A stretch of 64,000 nucleotides of DNA from Capitulum mitella (taxonomy: Eukaryota > Arthropoda > Thecostraca > Pollicipedomorpha > Pollicipedidae), in contig CP099847.1 of NCBI GenBank assembly GCA_030062745.1, positions 25,592,923-25,656,922 of the forward strand, written 5' to 3'. The notes beneath the pieces are model-generated. The model was not told the DNA's origin. It was given only the letters and a program-made list of their open reading frames with translations, and did no database searches. This document shows positions 47,401 through 57,806 of this stretch, in pieces. How positions within the stretch are numbered: position 1 is the first letter of the stretch; every line of letters starts with the position of its first letter. The position numbers and the translations under genes are program-made.

Positions 47401-49351
47401 GTTGTCAGGACGATCTCTGTTGGCTCTGTTGACTGGTTTGGCGCGGCGGGGCCCTGCCTGGTATTGTTTGGTTCGCGTGGTGGATAATCGGCTTGTCGGT
47501 CTGGTGACTTTTATAAGTGGTTCCTTTCTGTACTGGTAGATCAATGCGGCCATAAAAAGAAGACACGAAATTCCATTTGGACGTTAGTAATTCAGTGAAG
47601 AACGCGGCAGAGGGTGTTCTTGTGGCATTTTTTGTGGTGCCATAGCGTGTTCAGCCGTTCTCGTGAGTATTTAACCCTAATCCCGGAGGGCTAGCGGTAT
47701 GGCCGATTCCCGGCAGGCGGCGGATATGCGCTCCCTGAGATCTCAAAAACTACTCGTCTGATTTTATCGCAACAAATGGCAATCGATTCGCCATGATGTA
47801 GACTACATTTCTATAGAAATAAATTTTCAAGATTTTGCAAAGGGCGGATATAGGGGGCAAAAAAGTCAAAATGAGAGATATTTTTGGACGTCTTATAACT
47901 CCGTTGTTTATGGACCGATTTTGATGACAATGACATGAATCGAGAGACTATGGATGGGGATTTTACTATGGGTCCATACATTTGAAATTTTGAGAAAATT
48001 CATAGGCGTTCACAGGATTTCAAAAATAGGAGGATTAGTTTTTCAACAACTGAATGAACAAAAAAGGAAAAAGCATTTTTTTGGTTTGTGCTGGTCATGT
48101 TATGCTAAGGAAGTGCAAATCGCATTACAATGTTTGTATAATGTTAGCATAGGCGGTGCCAGGGACATGGAAAAGGGGGAACTGTTATGGTCACGTTCTT
48201 CAGATCAACTTGTGACCTTTGACCTTAAATGACCCCCAGTGACCTTGGAGTCACTTGGGATGATCTCATGTGCATTTAATATTGTCTCTAAAAGTTTTCA
48301 GTCATTTGAATTCATTCTATTTCAAAAATTCCACTCACGACAATTGTGATATAGGGTACGCGCACTGACATTTTAGGTCATAGCTGCGCGACCCGACCTG
48401 ATATCAATCTGAAACTTGATACACAAGTAGAGAGCACCATTCTACGTCAAATACATTCCGGGTTTGGCATTTCAAAAAATAGCGCCGAAATTACTACTAT
48501 GAAATTTTGACTTTGACCTTCATCTGACTTTGTAAAATGACCTCAGATGAATAAAATTATATTTGTACGTTGCCCATCCATTTACCTATACATCCACATA
48601 AAGTTTTATGTTTTATCTTAAAAACGCTAGTTTTGGTAGTCATTTTCCTTTTACCATCAACAGGGCCAAAAATGACCTGAGGTGCCTCCCAAAAACGTTG
48701 CCTGGCTCCGCCCCTGAGCGAAATAGAATTACGAAATTTTGTCGCAGTACGTATAAAAAAGCTAGGAAAAGTGATTAAATTTCGTAAAGCTGCGTCAAAA
48801 GCCTGGAAGTGGCAAGCAAAAAACACGATGGGGCGGATTCAGTCCCCCCGGCCGGGAATAGGGTTAAATAACATATCTACCCGTTCCAAGACACAGAGCA
48901 TTGAACGCCTGATCCTCGGATTAGATCCCAGAGCCCTAAGACGCAACAGACAGCGATAGATGCAGTTCGCCGCTTTGTCTGAAAAAAACGGAAATTTTCG
49001 ACACTGGGATTTTTTCCGTCCGACAACTCCGATACAAGTGGTTTCGCCGAGGTGTTCAAGTCCTACAGCCTCGGACGATATGGCGACTGGCACGTCCCGG
49101 CCACTGCCTCAGGATGTGCATGGGATGAACGCATCAGCATTTTCCCCGGTTGGCGTTCCTCGTATCAGTGTTCTTTCCCTTGGAACACCAGCTTCGTTCC
49201 GCCACCGTCCTGCCCGAGAACATTTATCCGATAAGCGAATCCTCCGCGTAGCCTGCACTCTCCGTCAGTGCGTTCATCTGGCGATGGAAGCACGCGCTCA
49301 GCGGGCGCCCTGCTTGGGGTCATCGGACGGCTTTGACCTGTGTGTCTCCAG
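47401..49351 (+). other. Intron between LNS5 and EGF3
   Basis: Mostly occupied by the second piggyBac-like element (47671-48867). The rest shows nothing recognisable. Confidence 0.6.
47671..48867. mobile_element. piggyBac-like non-autonomous element, copy 2
   Basis: TTAA at 47671-47674 and 48864-48867 flanks termini CCCTAATCCCGG and CCGGGAATAGGG. The interior is collinear with the element at 5859-7069, for example TATAACTCCGTTGTTTATGG, the TGTGACCTTTGACCTTAAAT motif and GGTGCCTCCCAAAAACG. It has scattered substitutions and small indels (1,189 versus 1,211 bp). It has no coding capacity. Confidence 0.78.
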
Positions 49352-49471
49352 GCCCTGATTCGCGCTGCTCGCCTGACTCCTGCAAGAACAACGGCCTCTG
49401 CAAGCAGGACTGGAACTCGTACACCTGCGACTGCAACCTCACCTCGTTCGTCGGCCCGCGCTGCACCGAGG
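49352..49471 (+). CDS. Nrx-1: Neurexin exon: EGF3 domain
   Basis: 120 nt, phase 1 at both ends, acceptor TGTCTCCAG and donor GAGG/gtacgg. It encodes SPDSRCSPDSCKNNGLC, KQDWNSYTCDC and NLTSFVGPRCTE with six cysteines in EGF spacing. The NxGxC.(Q)xW(N/D)(S/A/G)(Y/F)xC(D/E)C motif matches EGF3, which precedes LNS6. Confidence 0.95.
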
Positions 49472-51077
49472 GTACGGCACGATCTCAGGGAGATTGGTTT
49501 GAATTACTGGGGTAACTGCAGGGAACGTATAAAGTGCATTTCGGGACCATATCGGGATGCTAGTTGAAAGCTGTATGTAAGTCCTGATTGGGCTAGTGCC
49601 GGGGAAAGTACTGAAAATGCCGAGAACGTATGGTGATTTGTGATGCATCGTGAATCACCCGTGGAATACTGGAGTGTCTGAGAATAAAGACGTTCGTTGG
49701 GAACACCAGGGAATACGTTGGGAATCGCAGGGCTTGTTCATTAAAGCAACGTTTACAGCATAACGTTTGCACCGAGGATCAGACATGGGTGTGTTGTGGA
49801 CTACATGAGGTTATGGTGGGATCGCTGGGTTTACATTACAGATGCCATGACATTATGCTGGTTAAGACTTGAAAGTATGAAGGGGCGTGCCACGGAAATG
49901 GAATCATGAAGTCTAGGTCGAAAAAGGAGGATGTGTAACGGGAAACACATAATACGTGTAGGGGAGGCAAAAGCACGTCATGTAGCATACGCGATGTCTC
50001 CGGAATGGTGCCGCAAGACGGCGGACCCTGCCAGGAAGTTTTCACGGTTCGACTGTCGAAGCATGAGCAGACTCCGAACTTTCTTCACGAGATTTCGACG
50101 GCTTGCCGCGACCGATGTGCTCACCAGCGTCTGGAGGCGGGTCTATGAACTATGCATGAAGCAGCTGGTATTAAACTCCCGGAAGAAAAGCATTTTCCTG
50201 GTATAGAATCTCGGCAAGCCTGAAGAATTCCCACAAATAGCGCGGACAGGCGGATACAACCTGGTCTCTCAATCATATTTATATTACGTGGTATCTTCCC
50301 TCCCCCAAAATGTCGCTGTGGGTCTAGACATTTGCCCGCGGCTAACAATCCTGTTGGAGCACCGTGTGGACCAGATTTTCTGGAACCTGCCTCTGAGAGC
50401 CTTTTTCGAGTCGTTTCAGCCATCTCGAAAGCGGCAAAAGTCGCCGCTTCCCATCTGGAAGTCGTGACTTACGAGTGCCGTTACGTCTAGCGCGTGGCGT
50501 ATCTGGTTAAAGCCCTAAGTTACGAGTGCCGTCAATTCGAGCGCGTGACATATCTCGCAGAGATGGTAAGTTAGTGGTACTGTTCCTCCACACGCTCACC
50601 GCCCTCCGTTGACTTGGTGATTCCAGGCGACATGGGCTCCACCAAGAGTGAGGGGAATGCGGGGAGGCGTCCCGAATTTCTGCGGAGTTACGATCATAGT
50701 ATCTGCATGCATACAAAGACGCTCATTGCCTACTTTGGTTTTTGGTTCCGTTCCTGCTCATTCCCCCTGTGTGACAGGGAAGAAACCAACACTGTCTCAC
50801 GCGAACGGAATGGTCGCGCAGACCACAGAACGCTAAGTCTTGACCTTGAGTGATGGCGGTTTAAAGACACGTCAGAAGAGCCGACTGATTTGGGGCCAGG
50901 GCAACATTACTCCAGACTATGACCTGCAATGCTTGGTCGGGGTCTGCACGATAGGCAGACTTCATAAAGACCTTGGGCCCATCGCCGTCCATTCCAAATA
51001 ATAAAGTTTTTAGTTGAAACAAAACAACACAAACATTAGCTTTTTATCCTCATCGAAGGCCCTAGAGCTGCTTGAAG
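49472..51077 (+). other. Intron between EGF3 and LNS6 (5' part, possible beta promoter)
   Basis: Relatively ordinary AT-balanced sequence. By position it would contain the promoter for a short beta-type transcript if the exon at 51078 is real. An AATAATAAAG stretch lies near 50997-51006, but no firm core promoter motif can be named. Confidence 0.4.
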
Positions 51078-51153
51078 ATGCTAGAACTTGATGCTGCTAG
51101 AACCCTAGGCTTGCTGATCTGCTTCCTCACACTGTTTCCGATATCGACGTGCA
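51078..51153 (+). CDS. Nrx-1: Candidate beta-neurexin first coding exon (signal peptide)
   Basis: An ATG at 51078 (A at -3, in-frame stop TAG at 51063) opens MLELDAARTLGLLIC, FLTLFPISTC, a plausible signal peptide with a hydrophobic core. It meets a donor (TGCA/gtgagg at 51154) in phase 1. The next gene exon (LNS6, 52027) needs exactly a phase-1 partner, giving ...ISTC-K-STSYEFG. Vertebrate beta-neurexins arise from a promoter in the same intron and also join a short signal exon to LNS6. The product would be signal peptide, LNS6, stalk, TM and tail. The n-region is not basic, a mild weakness. No transcript evidence. Confidence 0.45.
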
Positions 51154-51212
51154 GTGAGGATGCCCTCAAGTCTGCCGCAGGGCTGGAAGTCCTCAGCTGT
51201 TGGTCTGCGGCG

Positions 51213-52026
51213 TTCCTCCCGCCGCTGGATCAGCGGCCTGCCCCAGGTCCGCCCTCACCTCCCGCCGTCCGCTGGATCAGCGACCTGCCCCAGGTCTGCC
51301 CTCACCTCCCGCCGTCCGCTGGATCAGCGACCTGCCCCAGGTCTGCCCTCACCTCCCGCCGTCCGCTGGATCAGCGACTTGCCCCAGGTCCGCCCTCACC
51401 TCCCGCCGTCCGCTGGATCAGCGACCTGCCCCAGGTCCGCCCTCACCTCCCGCCGTCCGCTGGATCAGCGACTTGCCCCAGGTCTGCCCTCACCTCCCGC
51501 CGTCCGCTGGATCAGCGGCCTGCCCCAGGTCTGCCCTCACCTCCCGCCGTCCGCTGGATCAGCGGCCTGCCCCAGGTCTGCCCTCACCTCCCGCCGTCCG
51601 CTGGATCAGCGGCCTGCCCCAGGTCTGCCCTCACCTCCCGCCGTCCGCTGGATCAGCGGCCTGCCCCAGGTCTGCCCTCACCTCCCGCCGTCCGCTGGAT
51701 CAGCGACCTGCCCCAGGTCTGCCCTCACCTCCCGCCGTCCGCTGGATCAGCGACTTGCCCCAGATCCGCCCTCACCTCCCGCCGTCCGCTGGATCAGCGA
51801 CTTGCCCCAGGTCTGCCCTCACCTCCCGCCGTCCGCTGGATCAGCGACTTGCCCCAGATCCGCCCTCACCTCCCGCCGTCCGCTGGATCAGCGACTTGCC
51901 CCAGATCCGCCCTCACCTCCCGCCGTCCGCTGGATCAGCGACCTGCCCCAGGTCCGCCCTCACCTCCCGCCGTCCGCTGGATCAGCGACCTGCCCCAGGT
52001 CCGCCCTCACCTCCCGCCGTCCGCAG
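51213..52026. repeat. 47-bp minisatellite (about 17 units) ending in the LNS6 acceptor
   Basis: The unit contains CTCACCTCCCGCCGTCCGCT, GGATCAGCGACC and TGCCCCAGGTCTGCC. GGATCAG recurs every 47 bp from 51227 to 51979. Units differ by C/T at a few positions (GACCTG/GACTTG/GGCCTG, GTCTGCC/GTCCGCC/ATCCGCC). The last unit diverges after CGCCGTCCGC to become CGCCGTCCGCAG, the authentic acceptor of the exon at 52027. All three + frames stay open across the array. Confidence 0.95.
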
Positions 52027-52205
52027 AGTCCACCAGCTACGAGTTCGGCGCCGGAGGGGGCCAGATCGACTACGAGTACGCGCCGGACCGGAGGCCGGAC
52101 AGGCGCGAGGACCGCATCGCCGTCGGCTTCAGCACCACCAAGCCGGACGGCACCCTGCTGCGCATCGACTCCGATACGCACGACGACTACCTCGAGATCA
52201 AGCTG
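52027..52205 (+). CDS. Nrx-1: Neurexin exon: start of LNS6
   Basis: Acceptor GTCCGCAG and donor CTG/gtcagt; phase 1 in, phase 0 out. It encodes ESTSYEFGAGGGQIDYEY, DRIAVGFSTTKPDGTLLRI and DDYLEIKL. YxF(G/S)xGGGQI.Y and R(I/L)A(V/I)GFST mark LNS6, the domain that binds neuroligin and cerebellin-type ligands in vertebrates. It is also the first exon shared with any beta isoform. Confidence 0.95.
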
Positions 52206-52737
52206 GTCAGTGGCGAGGTGGTCAGGGTCGGCCAGGGGTCGGACAGTGAGTGGCCAGGCGGTCAGCGGTCATCTGATTGGTGGTCAGTAGACAGTCGGTA
52301 GGCGGCCAGCGGTCGGGGGCCAGTCAGTGGCCAGGCGGTCAGAACTCAGTCCGTCTGTTGTCACGCGGTCAACAGCCAGTCTATAAGCGGTCAGTAGCCA
52401 GTCATCAGTCTGGCGGTCATTGGTCAGGCAGTCATTGGTTGCTGCTGAGAATGGTGTGTGTTTGTCACGTCGCGCGGATCAGAGCGGTAGGGTCGCAGAA
52501 TGGAATCGATGCGTTCGGCGCCTTATTCACTAATGCCAAAGGCAGCGAGTTTCATTGTAATGCGGCCAATCGTGCGTGACAAACAGGCGCATTGTTGTGG
52601 GCGAAACGTCAGGCGATTGTGAGTGCTCGGAACACATCCAGAGGATCGTGATGACTTCCTCAGAAAGTCTTGAAAAAATCCAAACCATTTCACTGCGAAC
52701 GTTCCACTAAACTATCGAACCGTCTTCTCTTCCACAG
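52206..52737 (+). repeat. Short intron with degenerate GGTCAGTGGCCAGGC repeats
   Basis: From 52206 to about 52440 variants of GTCAGTGGCCAGGCGGTCAG recur, resembling the donor sequence itself (CTG/GTCAGTGGCGAG). The remaining 300 bp show no feature other than the acceptor TCTTCCACAG. Confidence 0.7.
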
Positions 52738-52909
52738 ATCGACAGCAACGTGTACATGGTGTACGACGTGGGTTCGGACACCTTGTCCGTGTCGGACCTG
52801 GGCGTCCGCGTCGACGACGGCCGGTACCACGTGGTGCGCGTGTTCCGCAACGGCCCCAACTCGACCCTGCAGCTCGACAACCGACCCGTGCAGACCAAGT
52901 ACCCGCGAG
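52738..52909 (+). CDS. Nrx-1: Neurexin exon: LNS6, ending at splice site 4
   Basis: Phase 0 in, phase 1 out, donor CGAG/gtgaga. It encodes IDSNVYMVYDVGSDTLSV, VDDGRYHVVRVFRNGPN and STLQLDNRPVQTKYPR. (V/I)(N/D)DGxYHVVRF/V and (A/S)TLQ(V/L)D are LNS6 motifs. The exon ends exactly where canonical splice site 4 lies (vertebrate ERYPA / GRQ), in the same phase. Confidence 0.95.
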
Positions 52910-55468
52910 GTGAGAGGCGCCGCCTTCGGCCGCCATCTCCGCAGCGGAGGTGCCCCTCGCCGCAGCGCCTCGGAGAAAATGGCCTCCGGCTACAACCGCC
53001 GGAATTCTCGCGGATTCCGTCCACGCCGCGCCCTGTAATTGGCCGGAGGCGGAGGATTTGGAATAAGGCGCTTGCGCCGCGTGATAAGACCTGCTCCGAG
53101 CTGGGGCTCAAGTCTCGGTCGTGCCGGTGTTAAAATGTGAACCGCCGGCAGCCCGTCGTCTTTACATTACAATTTAACGACGTTAGGGTGTAATGCAGCA
53201 TGTAGTTAGGAAGGGTGTGCAGTCTTGCTCCGGACTAGGAAAATGTGCATCGTTCGTATAGGAGCACGTGTAAAGTCACAGTGATTCAATGGCAGACAAC
53301 GCACGACAGCTGTTATGTTTAGCGAGAGCTCATAGATTACCTGTGTTCTAGCGCATCGGAGCCAGAAGGGCTTTTGGAAACGTTTCTGTATTTGACGCTG
53401 TCTGTCTGTGGGTAGAATGTACGCTCTTGTTCCACGCATGTAAGATAGACTTCATTCTTTAAGTATCACCAGTCTTTCGAAGTTAGAAGTGACCTCTCGT
53501 GTGAGTTTACCCGTACCCATGCCCCACGCCGTTCCATAATTAGTTTGCCCTGCAAGGCAGTGGGATCAGACAATATCCCGACGCCGGTAACCTCTAAAGG
53601 GCGTCTAAATGGGCAACACCATGATTTACAATCAGTCCCAATCGTCCGACCTTGGTGGTCTGCCCGAGCGAGCCCCCCCCCCTTCCCCCGGCCCCCGTTC
53701 GCGGCCGGTGACCGCCGGCCGCCGAACGGCTGAGCGGGCGGCTCAGCCGTGAGGCGGCTCTGAGCTCTGGCTGGCACTTCCACAGAGCTGCGACCCCCGG
53801 CCAGGAGGCGGCGCCGCTCAGGTGACGTGACGTGACGTGACGTGTGTGTGACGTCATCTCTGACGCAGGCCTCCGCACCAGCACCGCCTTTCCGCCGCAC
53901 CCGCACTGCGCGATCACCGATGCACCCTTTCGATGCACCAGCGAGCACCGCCGCACAGCCGTGTTGGTTTTCCGAGTCGCTGCTCTTCGGTGTGTTCACT
54001 CCTGCACCCATCTGAGCCGTGTCGGTCCTTTGTATCCGGGCCGACAGTACTGGGTGGATCTACAGAATTTCTGTGTTTGGACAGATGCTCTTCATCGTTC
54101 TGTCTTGACCAGCTCTTCCGAAAGCTTTACCGCGACGGAAAACTTCGAAGATGTATGTAATCCAGGATGAGGAGAACCTTGTTTTGCTTTTCTTAGTGTC
54201 GGTGCTCCTGTTACTCTCCTACAGAACTGCAGATGTGGCCGAACATATCGGGAAGGGCCAGTCCACAGGTGGCAGAAATGGTGGGGTCTTCTGGGTGCAC
54301 AAGCGGTGGGATGCATAGATTCTTAAACGCGTGTTTAAGAATTTAAGAAGAACGTTTGAGAAGCGTCCTAAACATCCAAACACTGAACTATTTGCTGCAG
54401 AAACTTTGGGGTACGCGTTTTCCGGGATAAGGCAACAATAATCACATCATAGCACTCGGAAAATGTGTCTATTTTGTTCCACTGGCTAGATTTGTTCCGA
54501 CGACACCGAGCCTAACCATATAAGCCTCAGCCCGTATACTTTTTTATCTGGTGTGGCACCGCGTTACGTATTTTTGTTCCAGGGGAACTTGTCCGGTGTT
54601 CGATGATAGTGACTAGTTAAGATTTTATTAGGGTATGTTTCTGTTGTCTGTAGAATGTCTTGCACGTTAGCAGACAAATGTCGCTGTTAGAAAAAAAACA
54701 GCTGCCAAAAACAAAATCTCGTGAATCACGTAAACGTTTGAGGCCTGGGATCGATAAGATCCCGTCAAAATGGGGGACTGATATCTGTCTACCTGTTTTG
54801 GTATTTTGATCAGGGTACGTAACACCAATAAAAATTATGTTTTGTCATTCCGGTATCATCCATACAACGATATCATATTAGTTCATTTGCATGTTGCGTT
54901 TTAACGGGAATCTCAATCTAATCTTCTGTTTCTTCTCGAGTTGCACAATATTTACGTGCCGAATGAAAATGTTTGCCATTTTTAAGGCCACCTGAATCGC
55001 TGAAATTAAATTATCTGTTATTTATTTCAGTCGCCCAGACCATTCAACTTCGATACAGACCCTTGCGCCTTCCCGTCAAAAAAATGTTTGGGGCAAGGAC
55101 GTTTTTGGGTCGTTTCTTTTTAGTCAACATCCACAGGGTTTATGTCTCATTTTCAGGGAAGTAGAGGTCATGGACCCCTGCCCCATGTTCTTCGGCTTAT
55201 GTTCCAATATCTGTTCTGAAAGCAAGCTTTCCTCCAACTCCATCTCAAACTGAAATCGATTTCCCCTGCCAGGCTGCGTTGACCTTTGCACCCTAAGAGG
55301 GAACACTGTAAACCCCGAATCCTTGTGAAGGTCATCAACATAACCCCCCACCATTACCATTCTCCGCCCCCCCCCCCCCGTCTAATCTCTGTTCCCCTGT
55401 AAAGGTCGTCCGTCTGACCTCTGCTCTCCTCCGAAGGTCATCCGTCTGACCTCTACTCCTCTCCGAAG
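52910..55468 (+). other. Intron at canonical splice site 4
   Basis: Contains GTGAC repeated four times followed by a palindromic TGACGTCA (53849-53856), a C12 run near 55369 and a three-copy acceptor repeat (55390-55475). No convincing phase 1-1 cassette resembling the vertebrate SS4 insert could be found by eye. Confidence 0.55.
53849..53856. promoter_or_regulatory. CRE-like TGACGTCA palindrome
   Basis: A consensus CREB/ATF octamer preceded by a GTGAC pentamer repeat, in the SS4 intron. An 8-mer can occur by chance, so function is speculative. Confidence 0.25.
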
Positions 55469-55475
55469 GTCTCCA
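55390..55475. repeat. 32-bp tandem repeat of the LNS6 acceptor (3 copies)
   Basis: AAGGTC occurs at 55402 and 55434, and AAGGTCTC, the authentic acceptor-exon junction, at 55466. All are 32 bp apart and separated by CCGTCTGACCTCT(G/A)CT(C) polypyrimidine copies. Confidence 0.85.
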
Positions 55476-55698
55476 GCACGACGTGTTCCACTCGCCTTCT
55501 CTGGTGACGGTCGGCGGCGGCCGCAGCCCGTCGCGCCGCTTCGAGGGGCTCGTCTCGGGCGTGGTCGTCAACGGCCACCGCGTGCTCGACCTGGCCGCCG
55601 ACAACAACGAGGACGTCCGGCTGGCCGGCGAGCTGAGGATCCACGCGCTGCCCTCGCGGCTCAAGAAGGAGTACTTCCGGCGCAGTGACGTCCAGGCG
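55469..55698 (+). CDS. Nrx-1: Neurexin exon: end of LNS6
   Basis: Acceptor CTCTCCGAAG and donor GCG/gtgggt; phase 1 in, phase 0 out. It encodes GLQHDVFHSPSLVTVGGG, RRFEGLVSGVVVNGHRVLDL, AADNNEDVRLAGEL and KKEYFRRSDVQA. VxVGG, F(E/A/Q)G.(V/L)SG, NG.(R/K)VL(D/N)(L/M)A and the charged juxtadomain match LNS6 C-termini, but the conserved Cys of other LNS domains is absent, as usual here. Confidence 0.94.
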
Positions 55699-56324
55699 GT
55701 GGGTGTGGAGCGGTCCCCCGCCCGGGATAGGCGTGGACCCGTCTGGCGGCTGGGGTCGGGCCGACTGGGCAGGGGTGAGGTGGTCGGGCCATACCCGATG
55801 AAGTGTCCTGATGCTGTGGTGTGCTACACCAGCTCATGGTCAGTTATAGACAAGGAGACACTCTGATGGTGGGTTGAGGTTCAATGTTTTCCAGCGGAGC
55901 CGGACGAATGGGCTTGTCTCGCATTACTGATGCAACAGTGTCAGTAGCTGTTCACTAGAGTCCACGAGAGTCCGAGTCCAAATCTTGGTACAAAATGTCG
56001 TGGTTAGCGGCATTCAGGTGGAGCAGCCGGGTCTGCATATCGCACTAATCTCTCGTAGTCGTCTCTTGAACGTTGTGCCTTTTTTGTGAATTGAATTATC
56101 ACGACCCGCAATCCTGCCATCCCATTTCAAGTCCTGGAATGTTTAGCATTTGAAAAGATACAGTGGACTGTGTTATGGAGAATCAGTAGAAACTATAGCG
56201 CATGGTCTTCAAGGTGCGTGCAAGCTGTCATACTTTTTTATCACGATCGCCACGTTTTCATCTGTTTGCGTTGCCGTGGACTCCAGGAACACATGCCGAC
56301 TCTAGTTGTCGATCTCGCCACCAG
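55699..56324 (+). other. Short intron, stalk
   Basis: 626 bp, no feature recognised. Confidence 0.6.
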
Positions 56325-56448
56325 GCGGCGGGCGCGCCGGGACCATCTCCCGGCATCAACGACGACCTGATCTATTCCGGAGCCGGCTCCGGCTGCGGCG
56401 AAACCGACGACCAGGAGCAGTGCTTCCCCGTCTTCAAATCGGACACGA
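56325..56448 (+). CDS. Nrx-1: Neurexin exon: stalk, DDLIYSGAGSGC
   Basis: Acceptor GCCACCAG and donor ACGA/gtcagt; phase 0 in, phase 1 out. It encodes AAGAPGPSPGINDDLIYSG and AGSGCGETDDQEQCFPVF. The DDLI(Y/F)SGAGSGC motif, with two cysteines in an acidic context, is the arthropod Nrx-1 juxtamembrane stalk as I remember it from fly. Confidence 0.93.
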
Positions 56449-57650
56449 GTCAGTGCCCCCCGCCCCCCCCGCCGCCGGGCGCCGGGCATATTTCCCTGAG
56501 GCGGCGGTCACCTCCTCCGGCCGTGAATCCGGCGACCCGGACGGGTCGTCGTGGGGCCCGACCTGGCCTGCGGAGCGGACCGCCGAGCTCGGTGCAATAT
56601 TGATCGGGCGCTGGATCGGAGCCGGTCCAGCGGCGCGGTCGCCGGAGAGGCGCCTACTTTACCCGGAGGCGGTCCTAATATACCGGAATAATTGGCGCGC
56701 CGCGCCCATCACTCGGCGGCCGGCGACGCCGACCGGCTGGAGTTATTAGACGGGCCGAGCCCAATGAGGCGGCCCTCGTGTGTGGCCCTCGTGCTTAATT
56801 GAGCTCGAGTTATTGGCGTCTGACTCCCACTTGTCGACGTTAGAGTCTTCAATAATTCCGAGGGCGTGGAAGATAAACCAATCAAGCCAATGTGGCCAAT
56901 AATCCTGAGGGCATGGAAGATAAACCAATCAAGCCAGTTTGGCTCGTCTTATGTGCAGCATGCGTTTCTACCCCGCCAATGACTGAATACTGAAAATGCG
57001 ACGTGATCGCGACAGTTTTGGACTACGTTAAAATCGCAGGGAAAGGGTGTTTAGATTCTGGGTTTTGGCGTGTCATTTCTCCAATGATGCGTATTTTTCC
57101 GAAAAGAAACGGACCAAAACGTTTTTGCTACTTTAACCTTTTTGAGGAGGACCAGGCACGTAGCCAAGATTTCTCTCGGGGGGGGGGGGCAAATGTCAGA
57201 TTTTGTCATATCGCACTGGCATATGACAAAATTTGTAGAAAAAAGGAGCAGTTTTATGTAATTTACCTCATATTTAACGCATAGAAAAACAACTGGATCT
57301 AATGTTTGCTTTTGGGACATATATATGACCACTATTCCATATTTGTGCGAAATTGCCATATATTTAATGTAGACCGCTCGGTTCAGGGGGAGGGCATGGC
57401 CCCCGTGGCCCCCCTTGGCTACATCCCTGTGAAAGACAAATCTAAGAAAATGAAACATCGGCAACATAACGGACTCCCTGTCAATCAAACGAGTCTGAAC
57501 ACATGTTCCAAGTAGCGTCGTAGCTTCCTACGGCTCTGAACGTCAGCCGTATGCTCTGGAAGTCCATGGTATGGACGGCGTCATCAGTAAAGCTCCAAGT
57601 GCCTTTATTCTTTAATGCAGTTTTGACTGTGTTCCGCCGTTCTTTTTCAG
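56449..57650 (+). other. Intron, stalk
   Basis: GC-rich at 56450-56740. A short inverted-repeat element occupies about 57150-57434. No exon recognised. Confidence 0.6.
57150..57434. mobile_element. MITE-like element, family B, short copy
   Basis: The left end ACGTAGCCAAGATTTCTC and the right end, CCCCCTTGGCTACATCCCTG, are inverted relative to each other (GTAGCCAAG). An 11-bp poly-G follows the left end. The interior (TTTTGTCATATGCCAGTG and ATGGAATAGTGGTCATAT on the minus strand) matches the longer element at 62512-63272 in opposite orientation. Confidence 0.6.
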
Positions 57651-57806
57651 AAGACGACCTCGTCACGCCGGTGTACATCCGGCCGACCAGCCCGCCGCGG
57701 CCGACACCGCCACCGTCCGGCAAATCCTGCGACGACGAGGACTGTCTGCCCGGCTCGGGCCAAGCTCCGGACGAGGTCACCACGGGGTCAGGAGACGCCG
57801 GCCGAG
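57651..57806 (+). CDS. Nrx-1: Neurexin exon: stalk, DDLVTPVYIRP and CDDEDC
   Basis: Acceptor TTCTTTTTCAG and donor CGAG/gtcagc; phase 1 at both ends. It encodes KDDLVTPVYIRPTSPPRP, GKSCDDEDCLPGSGQAP and DEVTTGSGDAGR. DDL(I/V)TPVY and CDDEDC are also in fly Nrx-1. The clustered acidic/Cys motif and SG dipeptides (GSG, possible glycosaminoglycan sites) fit an extracellular stalk. If the donor is not used, the frame continues to TAA at 57872-57874. Confidence 0.94.

Noticed and set aside
51072-52301. 409-codon continuous ORF (and two other long + frames) across the 47-bp array
   Set aside because: It is open only because the minisatellite unit lacks stops in every forward frame. Only the first 76 nt from the ATG and the LNS6 end are considered coding.
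53844-54170. Open segment after GACGCAG in the SS4 intron, considered as an SS4 cassette
   Set aside because: It lacks a phase-1 donor at a sensible length and has no resemblance to known SS4 inserts.
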